A DNA stretch of 64,000 bases. It comes from Salticus scenicus. Its lineage: Eukaryota > Arthropoda > Arachnida > Araneae > Salticidae. The notes under the pieces are model-generated. The model ran no database searches, was not told the origin of the DNA, and saw nothing but the letters and a program-made list of their open reading frames with translations. Both the position numbers and the translations under genes were made by a program. The stretch covers positions 38,797,664-38,861,663 of the forward strand of contig OZ005649.1 in the NCBI GenBank assembly GCA_963930645.1, written 5' to 3'. Positions 34,200-43,993 of the stretch are shown here, piece by piece; the first letter of the stretch is position 1, and every line of letters starts with the position of its first letter.

Positions 34200-34659
34200 C
34201 TTCCATTACCCACAACCGTAGGTAATGTAAGTATTGTATTTGGTCCAAAAATTCGATATCGAGATTTCACCAGATTTACACGTTTTAAGGTCCCCTGAGT
34301 CCAAAAAAGTGGTTTTTGGCAATTGCTCAGTGTGTGTGTGTGTATGTATGTGTGGAATCTTCTGACTATCATATCTCCAAAACTAATAAAGCTAGAACTA
34401 CAAAACTTCAGAATTAAGACAGGTCTGGTGTACAGATGAATTTTCCAAATTTTGGTGAAAATTGAAAAACCGGAAGTGGGACCATAAAACCGTATCTCAA
34501 AAACGGCTCTAACGATTTTCTTCAAATTTGCTATATAAACACTCTGTTAGGTGTGCTTTCGAATGATATAGTTGGTTAGTTCAGGGAAATTGATAGGCGT
34601 TCCGTATAAATAGCTCAATTTCAGGTCTTGCACGCGCGTTCCTTTAAAAACGGCTGTAC

Positions 34660-34693
<34 letters not shown>

Positions 34694-35052
34694 CAAACTC
34701 GCCCTATTAACTCACTTTTAAATATCCTTTTGTATGTGATTAAATAACTCTACCATTTTTTTCTCTTATTTTTTACCTCGCTATATGTAAGCTTCGTTTT
34801 ATATGTCTTTATGAGTTTCTCTTACCTGAAAAATTTTATGTTTCTACGTCTTTAGGTCACTTTTATGTTTTCTGATCACATTATCTCTCAAAAATGCATA
34901 TAATACGTGCGATAGCGGGTAATAGAAGTCGTGTGGCGGTTTCACAGCAGATTTATTTATTTTTTTTATTTCAAGAAAAATTTTATAGAGTGATTTCATT
35001 GTTCTTGCTTGACATCTTTCCCGATCTTCACGTTTGTCATAATTATTTTATA
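32900..35052. other. granulin gene B intron: simple repeats and dispersed repeats, no gene
   Basis: A short palindrome lies at 33231-33290 (AAATAAATCCTTGTCGAAT and its complement around GCTGA). A dispersed repeat related to 8150-8360 spans 33355-33495. An (AT)n run of about 90 bp is at 34107-34196. A block at 34200-34650 (CATATCTCCAAAACTAATAA, ATCTCAAAAACGGCTCTAACG) looks like another dispersed repeat. A T run over 25 bp is at about 34667-34693. Confidence 0.5.
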
Positions 35053-35090
35053 CTAGCGAACCCGTGCGAAATTTTCGCAATTTATTAGGA
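35053..35090 (-). mobile_element. Helitron-like 3' terminus
   Basis: On the minus strand the sequence ends in a hairpin (GCGAAAATTTCGC) followed by ACGGGTTCGCTAG and then T. Hairpin plus CTAG before T is the 3' signature of Helitrons, as at 45831. No 5' end was identified, so the element length is unknown. Confidence 0.4.
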
Positions 35091-35439
35091 CTGAGGGCCT
35101 ATTAGTCTCAATCTGGGATTTTTGCGTTGTCGTTTTCGATAGTTGGACATTTGTCGAAATCATTTTTCAATAGTTGGACATTTGTCGAAATCATTTTTCA
35201 ATAGTTGGACATTTATCGAAAATATAATTGAATAATTTGAAAGCGATTTTATAATTGGGAAGAAAAAAAAACTAATAGTCCTCCGTCCTAAACTAAATTC
35301 TGCTTTTGCCAGAATTTCATCAAAATCTTTTTTATTATTATTATTATTATTGAAAGAAAAAGAAAAAAAATTAATAATAATCAGTATCGTTACAAGCGAT
35401 ATCGAAAAGGTTTTTTTTTTATAATTTTGAATTAGGAAA

Positions 35440-35795
35440 TAAAAAGTGCGCGTGAAATAATATGAAATAAAAATAAATAAAAAAATGATTTTAATGATTT
35501 AATGTTTTTGTTTTTCGGGGGCTGCTCATGCATATAAAAATGCGTATTAAAACGAGTCGAAGAAGGAAGTGAAATAAGTATTGAGTTATATTACGATAAA
35601 TACGATATATAATATGATACGATATATTAGACCTATCGTCCAGGGTTAGTAGGCATTTTCGTTGAAAGAAAAAGTTTGTTCGTTCGGTGCAACTTGCACA
35701 TTAGTCCCGTGAGGTACAACTTTCACATTAGTCTCTTGAGGTACAACTCTCACTTTAGTCCGGTCAGGTACAACTTGCACATTAGTCCCCTTTAA
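35440..35795 (+). repeat. dispersed repeat, left member of an inverted pair, with 27-bp minisatellite
   Basis: Sequence containing GCTCATGCATATAAAAA, GGAAGTGAAATAAGTA, CCAGGGTTAGTA and then four 27-bp units GGTNCAACTTNCACATTAGT (starts 35686, 35713, 35740, 35767) matches 44690-44985 in reverse orientation. The pair flanks the Gmr1 element. Confidence 0.75.
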
Positions 35796-35798
35796 TTT

Positions 35799-35832
<34 letters not shown>

Positions 35833-36879
35833 TGTTATAATTAAAATCAAATATCTTCTAAAATTTGACGGAATTAAATTATCATATTACCATGCATAAC
35901 AGAAATTTCATAATTAATAAAAGTATCAATAAAATAAATATAATTAAATAAAAATAAATAACTTTCATTCTATTTACAATAAATGAAAAATCTAAAAAAA
36001 TATCTAATTTTGGTTTTCAAAAATATATTTCGAATCACATTTTAAAATAGTACCTTAATGTGATGATTTCGATTTCGATTAATAGATAGCGGCACGACTC
36101 TGCCGTATAGTCAACTATGAAATGGGAGTATTAACTGGCTTTAAATTATTTCATATACTTTTAAATATGAGATTTAGAGCATATGTTTTAGAACAAAAAG
36201 TAAATGTATTTTTTATTCTTTTTATTTTATTTTTTTTTTTTCGATTTCTTCAAGAAAAGGCGAATTTTAAGTGTATTAGATTAAATTTTTATAGCCCAAA
36301 TCTCTAGCAGCTAAATTTATCCGTATACTCTAGCAGGCGAATTTATGTTTTGATCAATCTGATCTGGATTGAATAGCTTTAAATTCTTCCAAATATACTT
36401 CTAAATATGGTATCTTAAGAATATGTTTTAGCACAAAAAAGCAGTTTTTTTTGTTTTTTTTTTTATTTATTTCCTTCTGATTTACATTTAAAACTTGAAA
36501 CTCATAAATCTCATACCAATTTCCTCACCCAATTTGTATTGTAATTCACCAGAAGTCAAATTATTATTAGAACTAAATTAATATTGTGCGATAGTGAAAA
36601 CCAAAATCATTCAAAGAAAGGTTTCAAAAGAAAATTCATGTTTGACGAACCAATTTTCATACTTGCGCAGGCAGTACAGTTTTAGTATAAGACCTTCACG
36701 GCGACTTTTTTTAGTATAGGACCCTCATGGCGATTTTTGTTGCCATATTGGCGAAACTTTTTTACTTTTTTATTTATTTTGACATATTTTTTTGTTTAAA
36801 AAACTGGTACCTATTTTGATTATACATCTGATTATTGCGTTTTTTAGTCAATGTCTCACAATAATTCATATTCTGTTTA
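35796..36879. other. no recognised feature
   Basis: AT-rich sequence with a T run at about 35803-35830. Two diverged short repeats (TGGCTTTAAATTATTTCATATAC-like) occur near 36130 and 36375. Confidence 0.45.
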
Positions 36880-37177
36880 TGTGGTGCCTGCTTTTTCGCA
36901 CCTGGTTCTTTTCTTTCGATAAATTCATTTCGAGACACATCAAGACACTGATCTCACTTGGTTTACTTTTAAACGTATATTTACTTACGGCACAAACATA
37001 AAATACATAACGAATACAGAAATTAACATCAAGTAAAGTATTTTCAAAAAAACATGTAGAATGGAACGTTAGTCCATCTTGATTCACATACGCACACACA
37101 TTGTTGCCACACTTTCGTACCAAACTTTTTAGTTCTTGTTTTTTAATACTCTCGAAATCAGAGGTGCGGCGTTCACA
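36880..37177 (-). repeat. 3' LTR of the minus-strand Gmr1 element
   Basis: 298 bp, matching 43691-43988 except for one T/C difference in the ACACACA(T/C)TGTTGCC segment. The purine-rich tract GGAGGGAAGG (minus strand) abuts it at 37178. An open frame runs through the LTR but has no recognised domain. Confidence 0.93.
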
Positions 37178-37259
37178 CCTTCCCTCCAGTTTCACTTGAG
37201 GGACAATGGCCTTCACAGTGAAACTACTAACCAAAATTTGTGGATAATTTATATAACTG

Positions 37260-37376
37260 TTCATGAAAGTCTAATTGTCCTTTTAAATTGGTTATTATTG
37301 TTTCATCTTTAAATAAATGTTCATGAAAGTTTAATTGTCCTTTTAAATTCTTAATTATTGTCTCATCTTTGACCTA
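37260..37376. repeat. 60-bp tandem duplication downstream of pol
   Basis: Two units of about 60 bp beginning TTCATGAAAGT (37260 and 37320) lie between the pol stop and the 3' LTR of the Gmr1 element. Confidence 0.75.
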
Positions 37377-37646
37377 ATATCCGATGTTCCATCAAGAGCA
37401 ATAACATTTATATTTCACTTAATATTTAAATATTTTCTATGGTATAAAATAAGTAACATTTAAACACATAATAGAAACAAAATATATATATAATATATAT
37501 GAATAAACATTTATCCTGACATGGATTTTCTTATGCACTTTAAATAATCTTAATGAATTAATATACTTGAATATAAGAGACAAAATAAACACACACATAT
37601 ATATATATATGTAATAACAAATACAATATTAAACTAACTTATGACT

Positions 37647-40600
37647 TTATTCATGAATGCGTGATAAAGCATCTGCAATAGTATTACTGCTTCCTGGCTT
37701 ATGAGCAATAGTCACTTGATAGCGAGATAGAGCCAATGCCCATCTTTGTAATCTGGCGTTCTTAGGAACTGTTTCTGTCAAATATTTTAAAGGGTTATGG
37801 TCCGTGTGTAAGATAATAGTGGCTCCATAAGTCCACATTTCGAATTTACCTAATGCCCATATTACAGCATAAGCTTCCCTTTCAATAGTGCTCCACTTTG
37901 ATTGAGCAGGGGTCAGTTTTTGGCTTGCAAAAGTTATTGGTTTCAGTTTATTCTGCTCATCTCTCTGCATTAGACAGGCTCCAATTCCGGTCACTGAAGC
38001 ATCAGTATCGATTTCAAAAGGTTTCGACATATCAGGTGTATACAGAGATGTTATAGAGCACAAACAATTCTTTAACGAATTAAATGCGCTTTCGGCTTCT
38101 TCTGACCATGGAAGGTCGTTTGGCACAGTTTTTCGAGTTAAGTCCGTTAAAGGTTTTGCTATATTTGCATACCGAGGCACATAGTCTCTGTAATAGTTAA
38201 ATAATCCTAGGAGTGACTTCAAGGTTTTCTTAGTTTTAGGGGCTTTCAAATCTTTAATAACTGATATCTTGTCCAGATCTGGGCCGTGCTCTCCTGAGCC
38301 TACGACGTGTCCCAAATATTTTACTTTCGACATCGCAAAAGAGCATTTCTTTAAATTTGCCGAAAAATTCAATTTTTTCAGAGTTTCTAAAATGGATTTA
38401 ATATGATTAAGATGATCTTCCCAGGTTGAAGAAAATATGATAATATCATCAAGAAAACTTTCGGCGTAGTCACTATGAGGTCGTAATACTTGATTCATTA
38501 TTCCTTGGAATGTTGCTGGTGCTCCGGATAACCCAAATGGCATCACCTTCCACTGATACTGACCCTTTGGAGATACAAAACTGGTTAATTCTCGGCTTTG
38601 CTCTGCTAAGGGTATTTCCCAATATCCCTTAAGGAGATCTAAAGTTGTCAAGTAACGAGCTCCACCAGCTTTAAATCTAAGATTTTCTGAATTCTGCATA
38701 GGAAAAGGTGGAATTTTACTAACTGAGTTCAGCTCTCTGTAGTCCACGCAAAGTCGGACAGTTCCATCTTTCTTGGCTACACATACCAATGGATATGCTA
38801 TTTCTGCTGAAGAGGGTTCTATCAGGTCTTTTTCCAATAATTCTGCTATCTGTTTTTCTATATTAGATCTTAATGTTTCTGGAACTTTATAAAGATGAGG
38901 TTGTTTCCTCTCTACTCCAGACTTTAACTGGATAACATGTGGCGGAACTTTGGCTTTCTTTAATTCCCCATCAAATATTGTTAGATATTCTTTAATCAGA
39001 TTCAACAGCTGTTTATATTGCTTTGCTGATATCGAATTTGATTTTATATCAGCTTTTAGTTCTTCATCTGTTACTTGCCGTGATTCTACGGGCGCATGTT
39101 GTATATCTCCAAACTCTTCATCGGTTTCGTAAATAATTCCTACAGCTCTGACAGGTTGAATATATTTACGCAATTTATTTTGATGAAGATGTCGAACACT
39201 TCCATCAGGTAGTTTGACATAAAAAGAATGTGGAGACTTCTTTTCTACTATTTCTCCTGGTCCTTTCCATTTTGAACAAAGACGATTTGTTGAATCAGGG
39301 ATTAACACTACAACTTCATCCCCAACAGAAAATTCGGTATCTTTTGACCGTAAATTATGATAATGTACATATTTCTGCTGCTGTTCTTGAGCTATGCTAT
39401 TCGCATACTGTGCCGCGTCTTCTAAACGGTTCCGGAGTTTCAACAGGTAGTCAGCTACAGATTCTCCAATCCCTTGAGGAAGTACGACTTCATCTTCCCA
39501 ACTTGATTTGAGGATGGCTAGAGGTCCTACAGGTGGTCGCCCATGAACTAGTAGGAATGGGGCAACACCCGTTGTAGCGTTAGGCACTTCTCTGTATGCC
39601 CATAACAAGAATGGCAACTGTTTATCCCAGCCTCGACCTTGTGAATTAATTGCATGATGTAGCATGGATTCCATAGTTCCTATCCATCTTTCAACCAAAC
39701 CATTCGATTGTGGATAACCTGGAGTGGAAAATTTAGGAACACATCCTAATCGTTTTAAAAATTCTTTTGTCAGCTGTGCGGCAAAATTTCTTCCGTTATC
39801 CATTGCAATTACTCGAGGAATTCCAGTTCGTACAAATATTTCTATAAATGCATCACAGGCTGCCTTTGCTGTTAAAGACTTCATAGGTATTGCTTCCGGC
39901 CAACGACTATGCTGGTCCATAACGCACAGTACATACTGATGGCCACGTGATGACTTTGGCTCTATTGGGCCTAAAATATCGGCATTAACCACTTGAAATG
40001 GGAGTTCTGGCCTTCCAACAGACTCGATAGGTGTTCTATCGTTTACTTTTCCTTTCCTGCGCATTTGACAATCATGACACGAAGCACATAATTGTTTGAC
40101 TTCTTTTGACATTCCTTCCCACCAGAAAGACATTGCAATTCTGTCTCTGGTCTTCTTAGCTGCCAGATGTCCACCAGTAGGAGTTTCATGAGCTAATTTC
40201 AAAATGTCCTTTCTTCTGCTTGCCGGTACGACCAATTGAATATATTTCTGTCCGCCTACTTTACCCATATGATATAATAAACCTCTTTCAATCCAGTAAC
40301 CATTTTTATATTGTCTAGCTTCTTCGAAGCACCTTTTCAATGTAGGACAGGCTAACTGCTCATCCCTAAACACTTGTGCTTGTGGAACAGGGATATTTTC
40401 ATTTATTTCATCCTTACTATCGGTTTCGGTCAATGTCTGTTTAACTACTGAGTTATTAAAGACTTTGGTTTCTGGATGATGCGACTCGCTGTTGTTCAGC
40501 TTTGTCTTTCGAATAGTCTCGTGACTTTCTCCCTCCATACAGAACATACACTTCTCATTATCTTCTGTGAGTGGGGTACTAATTGCCTCATCCCCAAGAT

Positions 40601-42602
40601 AATTGTCGTTTGAATTATTCTCAGGTACACTGAACAAGGATTGTTCACCGACTTCATTTATTGTGATTACTTCAACCTCTTCTTCTGAAGAATAGTTTCC
40701 GGGAGACCTTCCCTCCACTTTGAACAAGTATGGTTCATTGTTTTCTTCCACTGGGGTGATATTAACCTCAACCCCTGAATTTCCAGGATTTCTTCCTTTC
40801 ACATGGAACAAGGATTGTTCATCGACTTCTTTCTTCGGGATATTCACTTTATCCCCTAAAGAAATGTTTTCGGGAGACCTTCCCTCCACACTGAACAAGG
40901 ATTGTTCATCGACTTCTTTCTTCGGGATATTCATTTTATCCCCTAAAGAAATGTTTTCGGGAGACCTTCCCTCCACACTGAACAAGGATTGTTCATTAGC
41001 TTCTTTTACTGAAGTGATTCCTGTATCATCTCCCAAATAAGAACGATTTTGTTCCTTCAACCATTCATATACCCTGGGAGTGATTAAAGCTTCCTCATGC
41101 AGCCCTTCTACTACTGCAGCATGCACTTGAACATATGGAATGATTTCTTCATCTGTATGAAGACTTAGCGGAACTGACACAAGTTGTGCTTCCACTGGAT
41201 TACCTATAGCAGGTCTCAAAAGAATTTTCCCACTTGACTGTAAGTGTTCCTCAGGTACAACTGATTTTCGTAGTACGGTGATTTCTGCACCACTGTCCAC
41301 GATGCCTTGAAATTTTTGGCCTCCGATTCCTAAATCCACTTTCAGAAGCTCGCCATCTTTCTCGTTGACTGGAAATTTCCACTCGAAACAAGCGCTATTT
41401 AGATTAACACTGACCTTATTAAGGCCCTTACTTTCTTGACTCTTTTTGTTTCTTTTCACGTAAGATGTACTTGCTGAATTCAATTTGGGGCAGGATTTTT
41501 TCATATGGCCTTCCTTTCCACACAAATAGCAGGAGAATTTCGGACGAATGTCTCTTTGTTCTTGCTGTGGCTTAGTAAAAACCCTTTTCTCATCTCTATT
41601 GTTATTTCCGAAATTCGCCCCTTTGGATGGAAGATTCCAATTTTCTTTATGAGAAATTTCTCTCGGTTTTTTATTGAAAGTCATTTTGACATTTTCATAA
41701 TCATCTAATTTACTGGAAATAATATCAGATGACTTAAACAAGGACCATTCATCGATGAAATGTTCTTTAATTTCTGGAGGTACTTTCCTTTTAATTTGAT
41801 CTGTAATAATCAAATCATATAATTCTTCAAATGTGTTAACTTCTAATCCCCGAATCCATTCAGTAAAATAGTTTTTCAATTCGTAAGCAAAATCTCTCCA
41901 TGTGATATCAGCTTTTTTAGTATGCTTATTGAAAAGTTGTCGAAATCTTTCAGGAGTAAGTTTATATCTCTTTAACAATAACTCTTTTACTTTTCCGTAA
42001 TCATTCGTGATTTCTTCGTCTTCCCGAGCTATAACTTCCGCGATTTCGTATGGCAGTAGCCCAATGAGATGAGAAACCCAATCATCTCTTTTAATTTCGG
42101 CACGTTTTGCCTGCCGCTCAAAAAGAACTAAATACAGGCTAATTTCGCATGTTTTAGGATCAAATTTTTGTAAGATGTTATGTAATTTTACGCGCGTTTT
42201 CTCAGAAGTTTCATTTGTAATTCCTTTCTTCTCAAGTCCTATTCTTGCATTTTCCAACCGCATTTTTTCCAATTCTATTTCTTCTCTTCTTAGGCGTTCC
42301 TCCATCTCTTCTTTTCTCTTACGTTCCTCTATTTCTTCCCTTCTTATGCGTTCCTCCATCTCTTCTTTTCTCTTACGTTCCTCTATTTCTTCCCTTCTTA
42401 TGCGTTCCTCCATCTCTTCTTTCCTCTTCCGTGCTTCAAGTACGTTCGCTAATGTTTCTTTAACAAATTCTTCATCGTAATTCTTTGAAGCCAAAATAGC
42501 ATCTCTTAACTCATATAACTTTAAATGTTGAGTTCCTTCCACTCCAAGCTCAGTAGCAACTTCTTGCAAATCTTTTTTATTCCCTTTACCCAAAAATGCC
42601 AT
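37647..42602 (-). CDS. Gmr1-type gag-pol polyprotein (1651 residues)
   Basis: A single open frame encodes Gag and Pol. The coiled-coil (about 50-125) has 18-residue repeats of the type RKRKEEMEERIRREEIEE. The capsid/SCAN-like region is at about 150-300, the CCHC knuckle at 358-371, and the protease D-S-G at 436-438. A tandem-repeat linker spans about 535-695. The integrase zinc finger is at about 805-845, with catalytic D875, D935 and E971 (spacing 35). RT follows with F-L-D-D at 1383-1386, then RNase H with D1534, E1574, D1601 and D1644. Order PR-IN-RT-RH differs from normal Ty3/gypsy although the RT is gypsy-like. All catalytic residues are present, so the copy may be active. Gag and Pol share one frame, so no frameshift signal is needed. 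The start is the first Met and is supported by the related element at 56977. Confidence 0.95.
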   Translation of the reverse strand: MAFLGKGNKKDLQEVATELGVEGTQHLKLYELRDAILASKNYDEEFVKETLANVLEARKRKEEMEERIRREEIEERKRKEEMEERIRREEIEERKRKEEMEERLRREEIELEKMRLENARIGLEKKGITNETSEKTRVKLHNILQKFDPKTCEISLYLVLFERQAKRAEIKRDDWVSHLIGLLPYEIAEVIAREDEEITNDYGKVKELLLKRYKLTPERFRQLFNKHTKKADITWRDFAYELKNYFTEWIRGLEVNTFEELYDLIITDQIKRKVPPEIKEHFIDEWSLFKSSDIISSKLDDYENVKMTFNKKPREISHKENWNLPSKGANFGNNNRDEKRVFTKPQQEQRDIRPKFSCYLCGKEGHMKKSCPKLNSASTSYVKRNKKSQESKGLNKVSVNLNSACFEWKFPVNEKDGELLKVDLGIGGQKFQGIVDSGAEITVLRKSVVPEEHLQSSGKILLRPAIGNPVEAQLVSVPLSLHTDEEIIPYVQVHAAVVEGLHEEALITPRVYEWLKEQNRSYLGDDTGITSVKEANEQSLFSVEGRSPENISLGDKMNIPKKEVDEQSLFSVEGRSPENISLGDKVNIPKKEVDEQSLFHVKGRNPGNSGVEVNITPVEENNEPYLFKVEGRSPGNYSSEEEVEVITINEVGEQSLFSVPENNSNDNYLGDEAISTPLTEDNEKCMFCMEGESHETIRKTKLNNSESHHPETKVFNNSVVKQTLTETDSKDEINENIPVPQAQVFRDEQLACPTLKRCFEEARQYKNGYWIERGLLYHMGKVGGQKYIQLVVPASRRKDILKLAHETPTGGHLAAKKTRDRIAMSFWWEGMSKEVKQLCASCHDCQMRRKGKVNDRTPIESVGRPELPFQVVNADILGPIEPKSSRGHQYVLCVMDQHSRWPEAIPMKSLTAKAACDAFIEIFVRTGIPRVIAMDNGRNFAAQLTKEFLKRLGCVPKFSTPGYPQSNGLVERWIGTMESMLHHAINSQGRGWDKQLPFLLWAYREVPNATTGVAPFLLVHGRPPVGPLAILKSSWEDEVVLPQGIGESVADYLLKLRNRLEDAAQYANSIAQEQQQKYVHYHNLRSKDTEFSVGDEVVVLIPDSTNRLCSKWKGPGEIVEKKSPHSFYVKLPDGSVRHLHQNKLRKYIQPVRAVGIIYETDEEFGDIQHAPVESRQVTDEELKADIKSNSISAKQYKQLLNLIKEYLTIFDGELKKAKVPPHVIQLKSGVERKQPHLYKVPETLRSNIEKQIAELLEKDLIEPSSAEIAYPLVCVAKKDGTVRLCVDYRELNSVSKIPPFPMQNSENLRFKAGGARYLTTLDLLKGYWEIPLAEQSRELTSFVSPKGQYQWKVMPFGLSGAPATFQGIMNQVLRPHSDYAESFLDDIIIFSSTWEDHLNHIKSILETLKKLNFSANLKKCSFAMSKVKYLGHVVGSGEHGPDLDKISVIKDLKAPKTKKTLKSLLGLFNYYRDYVPRYANIAKPLTDLTRKTVPNDLPWSEEAESAFNSLKNCLCSITSLYTPDMSKPFEIDTDASVTGIGACLMQRDEQNKLKPITFASQKLTPAQSKWSTIEREAYAVIWALGKFEMWTYGATIILHTDHNPLKYLTETVPKNARLQRWALALSRYQVTIAHKPGSSNTIADALSRIHE

Positions 42603-43222
42603 CTTCGGATGGATGAAATCAAATCAAGTTCAAATTTTCCTTAAGAACGCCAGATTTGACATCTTATTTTTTATCTTAAACAACATTTTCCCCCAAATTA
42701 AATAAAATAATCATTAAGTCGGAATGCATACATAAAAGGAGAAAAAAAAATAATATGTATCGAAATAACAAATAAAAAAAAATGTTTACACAATCAACTC
42801 TTTCATTAAATAAATCAGAATATACTTTATTACATAACCAGCTTTCAATAAATTAGAAATAATGTTGCCATAGCAACACAATCAACTCTTTCATTAAATA
42901 AATCAGAATATACTTTATTGCATAACCAGCTTTCAATAAATTAGAAATAATGTTGCCATAGCAACCTTTAATCAAACTTACTTTTAAACAGAAAAAAAAA
43001 AAAAAAAAATTCCGATTCATTCCTCAAAGTAAAAAAAATAAATAAAACCGGACGTTCACAAGAATAATTCACTAGTTTTTTTTTTTTTTTTTTTTTTTTA
43101 CTGAGATATTTCATTAATATTCCAATAATAATAAAGATAAATAAATATAAATAATTATCAAGGTCTAACAAATACACAATCATTCAATAAAACAGAACAA
43201 ATAAATCAAAACAGAGCTCTCT

Positions 43223-43256
<34 letters not shown>

Positions 43257-43690
43257 CTGCTTTAATGAAATCTTATTTATTCTAAATCACGTGATGAATA
43301 AAAAGAACACACAGAAATTAATCACAATTATCTTGAATAGCATAAAAACATTCTTTTCATCATTCTTTTTACTATTTTCCGGCTTTTTAAATACAAATAA
43401 ACAAATATATTTCTATTTTTCATTTTTCAAACACTAGAATTATTATTATTTCAACATTACGAAATATTCAATTTTCATTTACATACTCTTTACCTTGTTG
43501 GAATACAAAATCGGAACAAAATATCTAAATGCTTAATCCTAATTATTTAATTTAAAACTTATACAAAATATGACTCTTGATGGAACATAAAAAAAAAACA
43601 TACCCTTTTTTTTTTTTTTTCATCACTATCATGAAAAAAATCCATACGAGTACTATAGCTATTTCACATATGCTTGTCGACTTCGCCAAT
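42603..43690 (-). other. 5' untranslated region of the minus-strand Gmr1 element
   Basis: This lies between the 5' LTR and the gag start. It contains an 88-bp tandem duplication (units at 42791 and 42879, CAATCAACTCTTTCATT...), several A/T runs over 20 bp, and next to the LTR a primer-binding-site candidate TGGCGAAGTCGACAAG (minus strand, about 43672-43688). Confidence 0.75.
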
Positions 43691-43988
43691 TGTGGTGCCT
43701 GCTTTTTCGCACCTGGTTCTTTTCTTTCGATAAATTCATTTCGAGACACATCAAGACACTGATCTCACTTGGTTTACTTTTAAACGTATATTTACTTACG
43801 GCACAAACATAAAATACATAACGAATACAGAAATTAACATCAAGTAAAGTATTTTCAAAAAAACATGTAGAATGGAACGTTAGTCCATCTTGATTCACAT
43901 ACGCACACACACTGTTGCCACACTTTCGTACCAAACTTTTTAGTTCTTGTTTTTTAATACTCTCGAAATCAGAGGTGCGGCGTTCACA
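43691..43988 (-). repeat. 5' LTR of the minus-strand Gmr1 element
   Basis: 298 bp, TGTG...CACA, one apparent difference from the 3' LTR; followed by the GTTTA target duplication at 43989-43993. Confidence 0.93.
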
Positions 43989-43993
43989 GTTTA

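Larger units (their letters stand above)
36880..43988 (-). mobile_element. Gmr1-type Ty3/gypsy LTR retrotransposon, structurally intact
   Basis: A 7109-bp element on the minus strand has 298-bp LTRs with TGTG...CACA ends, a 5-bp target duplication GTTTA (36875-36879 and 43989-43993), a primer-binding-site candidate next to the 5' LTR, a purine-rich tract next to the 3' LTR, and one uninterrupted gag-pol frame. By eye the LTRs differ at one position, which implies a recent insertion. Integrase lies before RT, an order shared with Gmr1-like elements and not with ordinary Ty3/gypsy. Confidence 0.95.

Noticed and set aside
34082..34525. 147-codon minus-strand frame
   Set aside because: Its C-terminal third is microsatellite translation and the rest overlaps a dispersed repeat; no domain is recognised.
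36866..37264. 132-codon minus-strand frame also seen at 43659-43934
   Set aside because: It runs through the LTR and is duplicated only because the LTR is; it has no recognised domain and starts inside the element tail.
38950..42480. Plus-strand frames opposite the Gmr1 gag-pol
   Set aside because: Antisense shadows; the serine/leucine-rich frames at 42175-42480 mirror the Glu/Arg coiled coil.
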